The notes under the pieces: model-generated
Databases searched by the model: none
Told to the model about the DNA's origin: nothing
Seen by the model: the letters and a program-made list of their open reading frames with translations, nothing else
Made by a program: the position numbers and the translations under genes
Assembly: GCA_028818855.1 (NCBI GenBank)
Contig: JAPPMY010000023.1
Coordinates: 1-40,419 of the forward strand
Source: Rhodospirillales bacterium
GTDB lineage: Bacteria; Pseudomonadota; Alphaproteobacteria; UBA828
Direction: 5' to 3'
Length of the DNA: 40,419 bases
Shown: positions 8,156 to 17,032 of the stretch, in pieces
How positions within the stretch are numbered: the stretch's first letter is position 1
Layout: each line of letters starts with the position of its first letter

Positions 8156-9523
8156 ATGCGTAGACATATTCGATGCGGTCGGCTCTTCACCGGCTTGGGC
8201 GACGGTGCGGAGCGCGACCAGACGGTGGTGACCGAGGGCGAGCGGATCGCCTATGTGGGGCCGAGCGCGGGCGCGCCCGTGGCGGCGCCGGAAGACGAGG
8301 TGGTCGATCACTCCGGCCATTTCGTGATGCCCGGTCTGATCGACGTCCACGTCCATCTCTCCTACGGCAACGCCAAGACGGAAGAGGACATCGACCTCTA
8401 CGCGCCGGTCGAGTTTCGCGCGCTGCGCGGGCTGGAGGCGGCCCAGCGGGTGCTGGCCGCGGGCTTCACCTCGATGGCGGATCCCACTACGAGTGGCCGC
8501 GTCACACCGTCGATCCGCGACGCCATCGACGCGGGCCTCTTCACGGGCCCCCGCATCACTTGCTCCGGGCGCCAGATCACCAACCGGCAGGGGCTCTCCG
8601 ACTGGTATCCGAGCTGGGTCGGCGTGCCCGAGACCTCCATCGGCGTGCTCGCCCGCGATGCGAACGAGGGGATCGCGGAGATCCGCACCATGGTCAAGGA
8701 CGGCGTGGACTTCATCAAGATCGCCATGGACGGCGATTCGATGAACCCGATGACCAGCGTGCTCGTGGCCGGCTACAACCAGGAAGAGACGACGGCGATG
8801 GTGGCCGAGGCCCACCGGCTCGGCAAGAAGGTGGTGGTGCATGCGCGGGGCGCGGAAGCCGTGCTCTACTCCGCCCGCGCCGGCGTCGACGTCATCCTGC
8901 ACGCCGCCTGGATGGACGACGAGGGCCTCGAGGCCGTGGTCGAGAACGGCTGCCTGATCTGCCCGACCTTCAGCCTCGTGGTGAACGACATCGACTTCAC
9001 CAGGCCGGGCGACGGCTGCTACCCGGGCTTCCCCGACGCGCACAAGCGCGAGATCGAGGCGGCCCAGCGCTCGCTGGCGAAGGCCCGTGACGCGGGCGTG
9101 ACCTTCCTCTCCGGCACCGATTCCGGCTTCGCGGTGACGCCCTACGGCGAATGGCACGCCCGCGAGCTGGAGCACATGGTGACCTATCTCGGCATCTCGG
9201 CGGCGGACGCGCTGCGCTGCGCCACGGTCAACAACGGCACCTTCGTGCGCGAATCCGGCCAGGTGGGCGCGCTGGAGCAGGGCCGGCTCGCCGACATCCT
9301 GGTCTTCGACGGCGATCCGCTCGCCGACATCACCCAGCTTCAGGACCGCAGCCGCATCCGCGAGATCGTCCTCGGCGGCGAGACCGTGAACCTCGCCATC
9401 AACCCGAAGGCGCAGCGGCTCCGCTCCGAGTTCTCCTACGAGATGTGGCACCAGGTCTACACGCAGGAGCGGATCGCCGAGATCGGCATGAACCGACCGG
9501 TCCCGGCCGAGGCCGCCGAGTAG
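8156..9523 (+). CDS. Metal-dependent amidohydrolase (imidazolonepropionase-like)
   Basis: A 455-residue TIM-barrel amidohydrolase. The N-terminal beta-sandwich leads into the metal motif PGLIDVHVH (H65, H67), then K188 in FIKIAMDG as a candidate carboxylated lysine, H229 in VVHARG, H249 in LHAAWMD and D322 in GTDSG. The ending GRLADILVFDGDPL is typical of imidazolonepropionase-like and dipeptidase-like amidohydrolases. Two in-frame ATGs lie close together, at 8144 and 8156. I chose 8156 because GGAG stands six bases before it, while nothing like a ribosome-binding site precedes 8144. It follows the hydrolase by 84 bases. The substrate is probably a cyclic amide, N-acyl amino acid or dipeptide. 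Confidence 0.91.
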   Translation: MRRHIRCGRLFTGLGDGAERDQTVVTEGERIAYVGPSAGAPVAAPEDEVVDHSGHFVMPGLIDVHVHLSYGNAKTEEDIDLYAPVEFRALRGLEAAQRVLAAGFTSMADPTTSGRVTPSIRDAIDAGLFTGPRITCSGRQITNRQGLSDWYPSWVGVPETSIGVLARDANEGIAEIRTMVKDGVDFIKIAMDGDSMNPMTSVLVAGYNQEETTAMVAEAHRLGKKVVVHARGAEAVLYSARAGVDVILHAAWMDDEGLEAVVENGCLICPTFSLVVNDIDFTRPGDGCYPGFPDAHKREIEAAQRSLAKARDAGVTFLSGTDSGFAVTPYGEWHARELEHMVTYLGISAADALRCATVNNGTFVRESGQVGALEQGRLADILVFDGDPLADITQLQDRSRIREIVLGGETVNLAINPKAQRLRSEFSYEMWHQVYTQERIAEIGMNRPVPAEAAE

Positions 9524-9629
9524 CGCCCGAACGGCGCCACGCCACCGGGGCGGCCGGTCCGCGCGCCGAGGCGCACTGGCGGGCCGCCTCTGCCCTTGAT
9601 CCACGAGCCCGAACGGGGAGCCAGCCGCC

Positions 9630-10805
9630 ATGCCCGTCATCAACCGTATCGCCGCGATCCACGACGAGATGACCGCGTGGCGGCGCGACATTCACGCTCA
9701 CCCGGAGCTGGGTTTCGAGGAGGAGCGCACCGCCGCCGTGGTGGCGGAGAAGCTCGAGTCCTTCGGAATCCAGGTGCATCGCGGGCTCGCGAAGACCGGC
9801 GTGGTCGGCACCCTGGAAGGCGCGCCGGGCGAGGGCGCCATCGCGCTCCGCGCGGACATGGACGCGCTGCCGATCCTGGAGGGGAACGACGGCGTCGATT
9901 ACCGCTCGACCAACGACGGCACCATGCACGCCTGCGGCCACGACGGACACACGACGATGCTGCTGGGGGCCGCGCGGTACCTGGCCGAGACCCGGAACTT
10001 CGCTGGCACGGTGTATTTCGTCTTCCAGCCCGCGGAGGAGGGGCTGGGCGGCGGCGAGGCCATGGTGAAGGAAGGATTGTTCGAGCGGTTCCCGGCCACC
10101 GCCGTCTACGGCATGCACAACTGGCCGGGCATGGCGCCCGGCGAGATCGCCGTCCGCACCGGGCCCATGATGGCGGCCTGCGACGAGTTCGAGATCACGG
10201 TGGATGGCACCGGCGCCCACGGCGCCATGCCCCACCTCGGCCTCGATCCCGTGGTGGCGGCGGCGCAGATCGTCACCGGCCTGCAATCGATCGTGGCCCG
10301 CAACGTGGACCCGCTGGAGGCGGGCGTCGTCAGCGTGACGATGATCCACGGCGGCGACGCCTTCAACGTCATCCCGCAGTCGGTCGCGCTCGCCGGCACC
10401 GTTCGCACCTTCAAGGCGCACGTGAGGGACCTGATCGCCGCCAACATCCAGCGGATCGCGGAGAGCACGGCCGCCTCCTTCGGCGTCACGGCAACGGTCA
10501 AGGTGGAGGGCCGCTTCCCCGCCACGGTCAATACGGCGGAAGAGACCGACCGCGCCGAGGCCGCCGCCGCCGCCGTGGTGGGGGCCGAACGCGTGCACCG
10601 GGATCTCGCGCCCTGCATGGGCTCGGAGGATTTCGCCTACATGCTCCAGGCCCGGCCCGGAAGCTACATCTGGATCGGCAACGGCACGGGCCCCGGCGGG
10701 TGCTTCCTGCACAACCCCGGCTACGACTTCAACGACGAGATCCTGCCCATCGGGGCGAGCTACTGGGCCACGCTGGTCGAGCGGGAGCTTGGGGCGGACC
10801 GCTGA
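9630..10805 (+). CDS. M20 family amidohydrolase (hippurate hydrolase-like)
   Basis: A 391-residue M20D-type metallo-amidohydrolase that releases an acyl group from N-acyl amino acids or related amides. It begins with RRDIHAHPELGFEE (residues 18-31) and has the metal ligands ACGHDGHT (C102, H104), PAEEG (E136, E137) and MHNWPG (H163). The dimerisation domain with GTGAHGAMPH is next, and MGSEDFAYM is at the C-terminal ligand site. Length and domain order are complete. The ATG at 9630 has GGGGAG 11 bases upstream. It follows the amidohydrolase by 106 bases in the same orientation. The pairing of two amidohydrolases with a demethylating dehydrogenase suggests stepwise breakdown of an N-acylated, N-methylated compound, which is inference. 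Confidence 0.94.
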   Translation: MPVINRIAAIHDEMTAWRRDIHAHPELGFEEERTAAVVAEKLESFGIQVHRGLAKTGVVGTLEGAPGEGAIALRADMDALPILEGNDGVDYRSTNDGTMHACGHDGHTTMLLGAARYLAETRNFAGTVYFVFQPAEEGLGGGEAMVKEGLFERFPATAVYGMHNWPGMAPGEIAVRTGPMMAACDEFEITVDGTGAHGAMPHLGLDPVVAAAQIVTGLQSIVARNVDPLEAGVVSVTMIHGGDAFNVIPQSVALAGTVRTFKAHVRDLIAANIQRIAESTAASFGVTATVKVEGRFPATVNTAEETDRAEAAAAAVVGAERVHRDLAPCMGSEDFAYMLQARPGSYIWIGNGTGPGGCFLHNPGYDFNDEILPIGASYWATLVERELGADR

Positions 10806-10847
10806 GCGACGGCCCCGCTGTGGTTGCGGTTGCATGAGATCGCCGGC

Positions 10848-11753
10848 ATGAGCGGCACGGTGGACGCGGTGGACACGCGCCGGGCAGGCTGGGACGGCGC
10901 GGCAGCCCGGCGGCAGCTCGTCGCCGACGGCTTCTGCCACGTGCCGGGCGTGCTCGACCCCGTCGCGCTGCAAGCGACCAGAGATGCGGCAGAGGCAGCG
11001 CTCGGGACCATCGGCGCGGATCACCGCACGCAATGGCGTTCGCAGGGGAGCCTCGTCCCCGTCGCGGACCACCCCTCCTTCGCGCCGCTCATCGCCCATG
11101 TCGGCTTTCAGGAGATGTTCGGGCGGCTCGGCCTCCACGGCACCCTCTTCTCGTCGGGCTACGTCATCAGCAAGCCGCCGGGCGGGCCGGCGCTCTTCTG
11201 GCACCAGGACTGGTGGGGCTGGCAGCACCCGATCTCGCGCGGCGACCGCATCGCCCAGGTCGCGCTCTTCCTCTACATGACCGACACGACGCGCGAGAAC
11301 GGCTGCCTCAGGCTGATCCCCGGCACCCATCGGCGGCCGCACCCGCTGCACGACCTCGTCGATGCCCACGATCCCAAGCTCGCGGAGGTGAAGAACCCCG
11401 ACGATGCCGCGTTCGTCGCGCACCCGGACGAGGTCGACGTGCCGGTGACGGCGGGCGATGTCGTCGTGGTGGACGCGCGGCTGATCCACGGCGCTCACCC
11501 CAATCGCTCGGAGCGCGAGCGCACGAACATCACGCTCTGGTGGCATCCGGGGTACGAAGACCTGCCGGCCTCGCTCCGGGCCCGCATCTGGCACGTCTAC
11601 GAGCGCGAGGGGATCGATACCGATTTCGATCCCGACCGCTCGCTCCGCCTCGATACCTGGCCGGAACCCCAGCGCAGCCGGGTCCTGCCCCTCGTCGTGA
11701 CCGATCCAGGCCCGGCCGAGCCGGAACCCTGGGTCCGCACCCCCGCGTTCTAG
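10848..11753 (+). CDS. Phytanoyl-CoA dioxygenase (PhyH) family protein
   Basis: A 301-residue Fe(II)/2-oxoglutarate-dependent oxygenase of the PhyH family. The iron-binding HxD is in FWHQDWWGW (H119, D121), and the distal histidine is in RLIHGAHPNRS (H214), with arginines just after to hold 2-oxoglutarate. PGTHRRPHPLH is the usual family segment before the distal motif. The first ATG is at 10848. A TTG at 10824 would add eight residues, and neither has a clear ribosome-binding site. The TAG stop (11751-11753) is shared with the border of the MITE-like element that follows. The gene ends the forward run that began at 4790. The substrate is unknown; hydroxylation is the expected reaction. Confidence 0.91.
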   Translation: MSGTVDAVDTRRAGWDGAAARRQLVADGFCHVPGVLDPVALQATRDAAEAALGTIGADHRTQWRSQGSLVPVADHPSFAPLIAHVGFQEMFGRLGLHGTLFSSGYVISKPPGGPALFWHQDWWGWQHPISRGDRIAQVALFLYMTDTTRENGCLRLIPGTHRRPHPLHDLVDAHDPKLAEVKNPDDAAFVAHPDEVDVPVTAGDVVVVDARLIHGAHPNRSERERTNITLWWHPGYEDLPASLRARIWHVYEREGIDTDFDPDRSLRLDTWPEPQRSRVLPLVVTDPGPAEPEPWVRTPAF

Positions 11754-11980
11754 AGCGTTTTTCGACCTGACGGGATCACGACGGCCCGAACGAACCCACC
11801 TCCCCCTGTCCCCCTCCTCCCAGGAGGAGGGGGAACGAGGCGGCGCCAGCCTTTTCTCCCTCTCCTCCCCGCCGGGGAGGAGAGGGTCGGGGTGAGGTGG
11901 GGGATTCTTTTCGGCCGTTCGGCAAGCGGGGACGCGAACGTGCGCAACCCGCTACGATTCCGTCGGGTCGGAAATCGCTC
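11753..11980 (-). mobile_element. MITE-like element copy 1 (full, 228 bp)
   Basis: A 228-bp non-coding element flanked by TA (11751-11752 and 11981-11982). Its ends are a 25-bp imperfect inverted repeat (21 of 25 matching, core CGACC...GACGG). Inside are two hairpins: arms of 12 bp at 11809-11834 (CCCCCTCCTCC type), and arms of 13 bp with a GCC loop at 11858-11886. Its reverse complement aligns end to end with the 28220-28447 copy. It fills the gap between two convergent genes and provides the third base of both of their TAG stops. Confidence 0.85.
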
Positions 11981-12978
11981 TAGTAGAAGCGGTCGAAAAA
12001 GATGCGTTCGGGGCGGACCTTGCCGCTCCGCATGACGGGCCGGAGGATCGCGTCGATCAGCCCCGGCGGCCCGGCCATGTAGAAGTCGCATTCGGCGAGC
12101 CCCTCCATCGCCGCCAGCGCGACGTCGCCGACGAGGCCGGTGGCCGCCCCCGGAGCGCCGTCCCGGACCGCGAGCGTGAGCGAGAGCCGGTCGTGCCGCG
12201 CGGCGAGCGCCCGCATCTCGTCGGCCATGAAAAGCTCATCCGCGCTGTTGACGCCGAAGAAGAGGCGCACCGGCGGGGCATCGGGCTCGGCGATGGCGGC
12301 GCGTACGACCGAGAGCATCGGTGCGAGCCCGGAGCCGCCTGCGACGCAGACGATCTCGCGCTCCGGCGGCGTGCGCAGATAGGCCCGGCCGTAGGGCCCC
12401 TCCAGGTTCACCGTGTCGCCCGCGGCGAGTTCCTCGAAGAGGTAGCGCGAGGCGTGGCCGCCCGGCTTCTCCTTCACGATGAACGCCAGCGTTTCCGCCT
12501 CGGTGTTGGCCATCGAGAAGGCACGGCGCTCGCCGCCCGGCACTTGAAGCAGCACGAACTGGCCGGGGAGGAAGGGCACGGGCCGCACCGGCCGGCAGTC
12601 GAAGGCGATGACGCCCGGCACGAGCCGCTCGAAGGTCTCGACGGTCGCCGTGAAGGGTGACGGCGCGGGCTCCTCCCGCGCGCCCTCCACCTGGCCCAGG
12701 CGCACCTGGACCGTGCAATCGCCCTCGGGCAGCGCCTGGCAGCAGAGGATGCGGTCGCCCTTGCGCCGGTCGCGCTCGGAGAGCCCGGTCGCGTCCGCCC
12801 AGAGCGAGTCCACCGTCCCCTCCTGGAGCCGCCCTTTGCATGAGCTGCAGCTTCCGCTCGCGCACTCGTAGGGCATGGCGAAGCCTGCCGCGAGGCCGGC
12901 GCGCAGGATGGTCTCGCCGGGGCCGCAGGTGAAGCTCTCGCCCCCTGGCGCGAGCGTGATCGTTACAGGCCGGGTCAT
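11980..12978 (-). CDS. 2Fe-2S ferredoxin/FAD/NAD(P)H oxidoreductase
   Basis: A 332-residue electron-transfer protein that passes electrons from NAD(P)H through FAD to a [2Fe-2S] centre. An N-terminal plant-type ferredoxin domain has cluster cysteines C39, C44 and C47 in YECASGSCSSCKG, and C79 or C80 in ILCCQ. The FAD-binding domain has RRAFSMAN (around 151-158), and the NAD domain has GGSGLAPMLSV and a C-terminal FDRFY. Domain order is as in BenC/phenol-hydroxylase-type reductases. No oxygenase component is adjacent, so its partner is elsewhere or is unrecognised. The start is 4 bases after the stop of the hydrolase at 12983, so the two are one operon with the hydrolase first. The stop codon overlaps the MITE border. 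Confidence 0.93.
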   Translation of the reverse strand: MTRPVTITLAPGGESFTCGPGETILRAGLAAGFAMPYECASGSCSSCKGRLQEGTVDSLWADATGLSERDRRKGDRILCCQALPEGDCTVQVRLGQVEGAREEPAPSPFTATVETFERLVPGVIAFDCRPVRPVPFLPGQFVLLQVPGGERRAFSMANTEAETLAFIVKEKPGGHASRYLFEELAAGDTVNLEGPYGRAYLRTPPEREIVCVAGGSGLAPMLSVVRAAIAEPDAPPVRLFFGVNSADELFMADEMRALAARHDRLSLTLAVRDGAPGAATGLVGDVALAAMEGLAECDFYMAGPPGLIDAILRPVMRSGKVRPERIFFDRFY

Positions 12979-12982
12979 GGGC

Positions 12983-13894
12983 TCAGGCCGACGGGGCGTC
13001 CAGCGCCTGTGGCGGGAGGTGCGCCCGGTACCACGCGAGCGTCGCCGCCATCACCTCTCCGAAGGCAGGCTCCGCATAGACGTCGTAGTGACCGTAACCC
13101 TTGAGGACCACGAGCCTTTTCGGCTCTCCCGCGTGATCGTAGAGGGATTGGGACTCCTCGGGCGGCACCAGGCGGTCGTCCTCGGTGGTGATGAGGAGCA
13201 GCGGGCGCGGGGCGATCTTTCCCACCACCCAGTCGGCGTGGAAGGAGAGCGTCTCGTCGATGAAGGAGGCCGGCACGGCGGAGACGGCGTCGGGGTTGTT
13301 GGCCCGCGCCGCCGCCGAGAGTTCGGCGGACGCGCGATCCTGCAGCAGGATTTCATCGCGCTCGGCCATCGCGGATTCGCCGCTGACGACGGCTTGCTCC
13401 CGATCCTCCTGCGCGCGGGCGAGCAGGTCGTGCCACTCGTCCGGGCGGCGCACGCTCCGCATCCAGCGGCGGCCGTCGCCGATGCCGACCACGCTCACCA
13501 CGCAGCGCACCCGCGCATCCAGCGCCGCCGCCCATATCACCGTGGCCCCGCCGTAGCTGGTGCCGTAGAGGCCGAGGTGCGCCGGGTCGACACCCGGCCG
13601 GGTCCCGAGAAAGGTCAGCGCCGCCAGCGTGTCGGCGACGCGGCTGAAGGGCGCGAGCCGGGTGCGCGGCCCCTCGCTTGCCCCCCAGCCCTTGTAGTCG
13701 AAGGTCAGCACCACGTAGCCCGCCTCCGTCAGTACCCGCGCGTTGTCGGGCAGGTAGAGGCTCTTCACCCCGGTGTAGCCGTGGCAAAGCACGATGCCGG
13801 CGCGCGCGTCGTCAGGCCCGGCGCCGGCGGGCCGGTAGAGATCGCCCGCAAGCCGGACGCCCTCGCTGTAGAAGCTCACGCTCTCGCACTGCAT
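12983..13894 (-). CDS. Alpha/beta hydrolase (dipeptidyl-peptidase-like fold)
   Basis: A 303-residue alpha/beta hydrolase. VLCHGYTG (residues 35-42) forms the oxyanion side, GTSYGG (S113 nucleophile) the elbow, TTEDDRLVPPEES the acid region and GYGHYDVY the catalytic histidine. A helical cap region lies between about 125 and 220. The arrangement resembles acetylxylan-esterase or S9-like hydrolases that act on small esters or amides. The ATG at 13894 is the first base of the conserved N-terminus (MQCESVSFYSEGVRLAGDLY). It is divergent from the flavoprotein at 14029 across 134 bases and leads a two-gene operon with the reductase. No specific substrate can be inferred. Confidence 0.9.
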   Translation of the reverse strand: MQCESVSFYSEGVRLAGDLYRPAGAGPDDARAGIVLCHGYTGVKSLYLPDNARVLTEAGYVVLTFDYKGWGASEGPRTRLAPFSRVADTLAALTFLGTRPGVDPAHLGLYGTSYGGATVIWAAALDARVRCVVSVVGIGDGRRWMRSVRRPDEWHDLLARAQEDREQAVVSGESAMAERDEILLQDRASAELSAAARANNPDAVSAVPASFIDETLSFHADWVVGKIAPRPLLLITTEDDRLVPPEESQSLYDHAGEPKRLVVLKGYGHYDVYAEPAFGEVMAATLAWYRAHLPPQALDAPSA

Positions 13895-14028
13895 GGTGCG
13901 TGCCTGATGTCACGACGGCGCGGCGATGTCCACGAAAACCTGCGGGCACGGATGGTGCTATCGTTGCCGGCGCTGCCGCGGGCGGGGCCTGGCGCCGGCT
14001 CGCGGGCGAAGCCGCAACGGTGAACGCA

Positions 14029-16023
14029 ATGACGCAGCCCGAACGCTTCCCCAACCTGTTCACGCCGGCGCGCCTGGCGGGGCACACGCTCAAGTGCCGC
14101 ATCGTGTTCGGCGCGCATACCGCGAACATGGCGGAAGGCGGGCTGCCGGCCGAGCGGCACTTCGGCTACTACCGCGAGCGGGCCCGGGGCGGCGCCGGAA
14201 TGATCGTGGCCGAGCCGACGCCGCCGCACCAGACGGCGGTGCTCACGCGCGGCAACTTCATGGCCGACGACGCCGTGATTCCCCACTTCCGTAGGATTAC
14301 CGACGAATGCCACGGCCACGGCACCGTCATGTGCCACCAGATCTATCACGTGGGCGCCCACGGCGATCAGGACAACTCCTGGGCCCCCTACTGGTCGCCC
14401 TCCGGGCAGGTGAGTCATCACGACCCCTGGGGCAGCCACACGATGAGCGAGCCCGAGATTCGCGAGCTGATCCAGGCGTTCATCGACCAGGCGGTGCGCG
14501 ACCAGAAGGGCGGCTTCGACGGCGTCGACCTCTTCGCCGGCTATTCCTGCCTGATCGACCAGTTCTGGTCGCCGCTCACCAACCGGCGCGACGACGCCTG
14601 GGGCGGCAGTCTGGAGAACCGGCTGCGCTTCGTGACCGAGATCGCGGACGGCATTCGCAAGGCCTGCGGGCCGGACTTCATCGTCGGCATGACCGTCTCC
14701 GGCGCGGAGCCCTACCCCGGCGGCCTCACCACGGCCGACAAGCAGGAGATCTTCGCCTGGCTCGACGAGCGCGGCCTCGCGGACTACTTCTCCTGCGGCA
14801 CCGGCAGCTACATCAACAAGTTCACGACCATCGTGCCGGGCTTCCACCACGCGACGCCGCTCGGCACGGGCGATGCCGCCGCCATCAAGCAGGTCGTCAG
14901 GCACGCGCTGGTCACGGCCGAAGCGCGGGTCAAGACGCCCGAGCGCGCAGAGGCCGCCATCGCGGGCGGGCTCTGCGATCTCGTCTCCATCGTGCGCGGG
15001 CAGATCGCCGATCCGCACCTCGCCAACAAGGCGCGCGGGGGCCGGCCCGAGGACATCCGGCCGTGCATCTCCTGCAACCAGCTCTGTATCGGGCGGCGCA
15101 TGCGGGACTACCACATCTCCTGCCTCGTCAATCCCTCCGTCGGCCGCGAGCACGCGTGGGACGGCGACGCCGCGCCGCCGGCCGCGAGCCCGCGCCATGT
15201 GCTGGTGGTGGGCGGCGGCCCGGCCGGGCTGGAGACCGCGCGCATCGCGGCGGAGCGCGGGCACAGGGTGACGCTGGTGGAGAAGGCGCCGGACCTCGGC
15301 GGGCAGTTCCGCCTCGCCGCAGCGCAGCCGGAGCGGGACGAGATCGGCGAGCTGCTCGGCTGGTATCGCACACAGCTCGAGAAGCTGCAGGTCCGGGTGG
15401 AGCTGGGCGCGGAGATGACCGCCGATGCCATTCGGGACTTCGGCGCCGACGCGGTCGTGCTCTCCACCGGGTCCCGGCCGACACGGACCGGGTTCCAGCG
15501 CGCGCTCCCCCACGTCGATGCGCTGCCGGGCGCGGAGCAGGAGAATGTGCACACCGCCAACGACGTGCTCGAAGGCACCGCCCGGCCCGGCAAGCGCGTC
15601 CTCCTCCTCGACGACATCAACGGCTGGTGGCCCGCCTCCGGCACCGCGCTGCACCTCGCCGAGCGCGGCCACGACGTCACCGTCGTCACCGCATCCGACA
15701 AGGCTGCCGAGGCGCTCGACGGCTCCCATCTCGGCCCGAGCACGCGCGAGCGCTTCGCGAAGCTGGGCGTCACGGTGATCTGCAGCCACGCGCTCACGCG
15801 CTGGGCGGGGAGCACGGCCACGATCGCGAACCTCTACACGGGCGAGACGGAGGAGCTGGCGTTCGACAGCCTGGTGCTGGCGACCACGAACACCGTCGAC
15901 GACGTGCTCGCCCGCGAATTGGCGGATGACGATATCGAGGTCCACACCGTCGGCGACATGGTGGCGGCGCGCACCGCGAGCATGGCCTTCTACGAGGGCC
16001 GCACCCTCGGCATGACGCTGTAG
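14029..16023 (+). CDS. FMN/4Fe-4S/FAD oxidoreductase of the OYE / trimethylamine dehydrogenase family
   Basis: A 664-residue enzyme with the trimethylamine-dehydrogenase/2,4-dienoyl-CoA-reductase layout. An N-terminal OYE-type FMN barrel (about 1-340) includes GYSCLIDQFWSPLTNRRDD and GGSLENRLRF. A [4Fe-4S] motif follows with C346, C349, C353 and C365, then an FAD/NAD(P)-like domain beginning near residue 393 with VVGGGPAGLE. Members oxidise N-methyl amines or reduce enoyl substrates. The context of N-methyl metabolism favours an amine demethylase, but this is inference. The ATG at 14029 is preferred over a GTG at 14020; the upstream reading frame to 13678 overlaps the divergent hydrolase and is not conserved. 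An EamA transporter follows 16 bases downstream. Confidence 0.92.
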   Translation: MTQPERFPNLFTPARLAGHTLKCRIVFGAHTANMAEGGLPAERHFGYYRERARGGAGMIVAEPTPPHQTAVLTRGNFMADDAVIPHFRRITDECHGHGTVMCHQIYHVGAHGDQDNSWAPYWSPSGQVSHHDPWGSHTMSEPEIRELIQAFIDQAVRDQKGGFDGVDLFAGYSCLIDQFWSPLTNRRDDAWGGSLENRLRFVTEIADGIRKACGPDFIVGMTVSGAEPYPGGLTTADKQEIFAWLDERGLADYFSCGTGSYINKFTTIVPGFHHATPLGTGDAAAIKQVVRHALVTAEARVKTPERAEAAIAGGLCDLVSIVRGQIADPHLANKARGGRPEDIRPCISCNQLCIGRRMRDYHISCLVNPSVGREHAWDGDAAPPAASPRHVLVVGGGPAGLETARIAAERGHRVTLVEKAPDLGGQFRLAAAQPERDEIGELLGWYRTQLEKLQVRVELGAEMTADAIRDFGADAVVLSTGSRPTRTGFQRALPHVDALPGAEQENVHTANDVLEGTARPGKRVLLLDDINGWWPASGTALHLAERGHDVTVVTASDKAAEALDGSHLGPSTRERFAKLGVTVICSHALTRWAGSTATIANLYTGETEELAFDSLVLATTNTVDDVLARELADDDIEVHTVGDMVAARTASMAFYEGRTLGMTL

Positions 16024-16039
16024 CGCCGAAGGGTCGCGC

Positions 16040-16978
16040 GTGACGGAGCCCGCAGCGCGCAGCGGCGCCAACGCGCTCATCTGGCCGGCGGCCCTGCTGG
16101 TGGTCTCGGCGCTCGGCTGGGGCATCCTCTATTCGCTCAACCGGCTCGCGACCACCGACGGCATCCCCTTCATCCCCTACGTCTTCTGGATGGGCACCGG
16201 CGCCGCGCTCATCCTGCTGGGGCTCGGGGCGGCGTTCCGCACGCTGCCCGGACTCTCGTGGGAGCATGTGCGGGGCTACCTCGCGCTCGGCACGATCTCC
16301 TTCGGCATGACCTATACGATCCTGGCCTTCGTCGCGCCCAAGGTGCCGGCAGGCGTGCTCGGGCTGGGCGCGACACTGACGCCCATCCTCACCTACCCGG
16401 CCGCAGCTCTCCTGGGCATGGACCGATTCCGCGCGATCCGCACCGTGGGGCTGGTGCTCGGCGTCGGCGGCGTCGCGCTGGTGGTCGCGCCGGAGACCAG
16501 CCTCCCCACCCCCGACATGGCGCCCTGGGTGCTGCTGAGCTTCGCGGCGCCCGTGCTCTACGTCGCGAACGCGCTGATCATCGCGTGGCTCAAGCCGCCG
16601 CCCGCCGGCGCGCTGCCGCTGGCCGGCGGCGTGCTTACCACGGGAGCGCTCTTCATGTTCGTCGTGATGGCGGCGACCGGGCAGTGGTGGTGGTTCGAAG
16701 GGCCGATGACGGCCGGCGACTGGGCGCTGGCCGCCGCTGCGGGGACCATGGCGCTCGTCTTCTACCTGATGGTCGAGATCATCCGCCTGGCAGGTCCCGT
16801 ATTCTTCACCACCGTCAACTTCATGATCCCGCTGACCGGCATCGGCTGGGGCGTTCTCTTCTTCGGCGAGAGCCACAGCCACTGGATCTGGCTCGCGCTC
16901 GTCCTCATGCTGGCCGGGCTCTTTCTGGTCAACCGACCGTCCGCTCCGAGGGACGGCGCAACCGATCCGGCGTCTTGA
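16040..16978 (+). CDS. EamA/DMT family transporter
   Basis: A 312-residue inner-membrane protein with about ten hydrophobic segments in two EamA repeats, the drug/metabolite transporter fold. Family-like features are an early GWGILYSLNRLA segment, the APKVPAGVLGLGATLTPI region ending the first repeat, and PVFFTTVNFMIPLTGIGWGVLFFGE near the end of the second. It starts with GTG at 16040, with GAAGGG about nine bases before it, 16 bases after the flavoprotein stop, so the two are likely co-transcribed. It is clearly a paralogue of the EamA protein at 17865. Direction and substrate are not known; export of a metabolite is usual for the family. Confidence 0.92.
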   Translation: MTEPAARSGANALIWPAALLVVSALGWGILYSLNRLATTDGIPFIPYVFWMGTGAALILLGLGAAFRTLPGLSWEHVRGYLALGTISFGMTYTILAFVAPKVPAGVLGLGATLTPILTYPAAALLGMDRFRAIRTVGLVLGVGGVALVVAPETSLPTPDMAPWVLLSFAAPVLYVANALIIAWLKPPPAGALPLAGGVLTTGALFMFVVMAATGQWWWFEGPMTAGDWALAAAAGTMALVFYLMVEIIRLAGPVFFTTVNFMIPLTGIGWGVLFFGESHSHWIWLALVLMLAGLFLVNRPSAPRDGATDPAS

Positions 16979-17032
16979 CGCAACCGCCGCTCTGGGCGCA
17001 ATTTGCGCAAGAGGCGCAGAGGGGAGCGGCCC

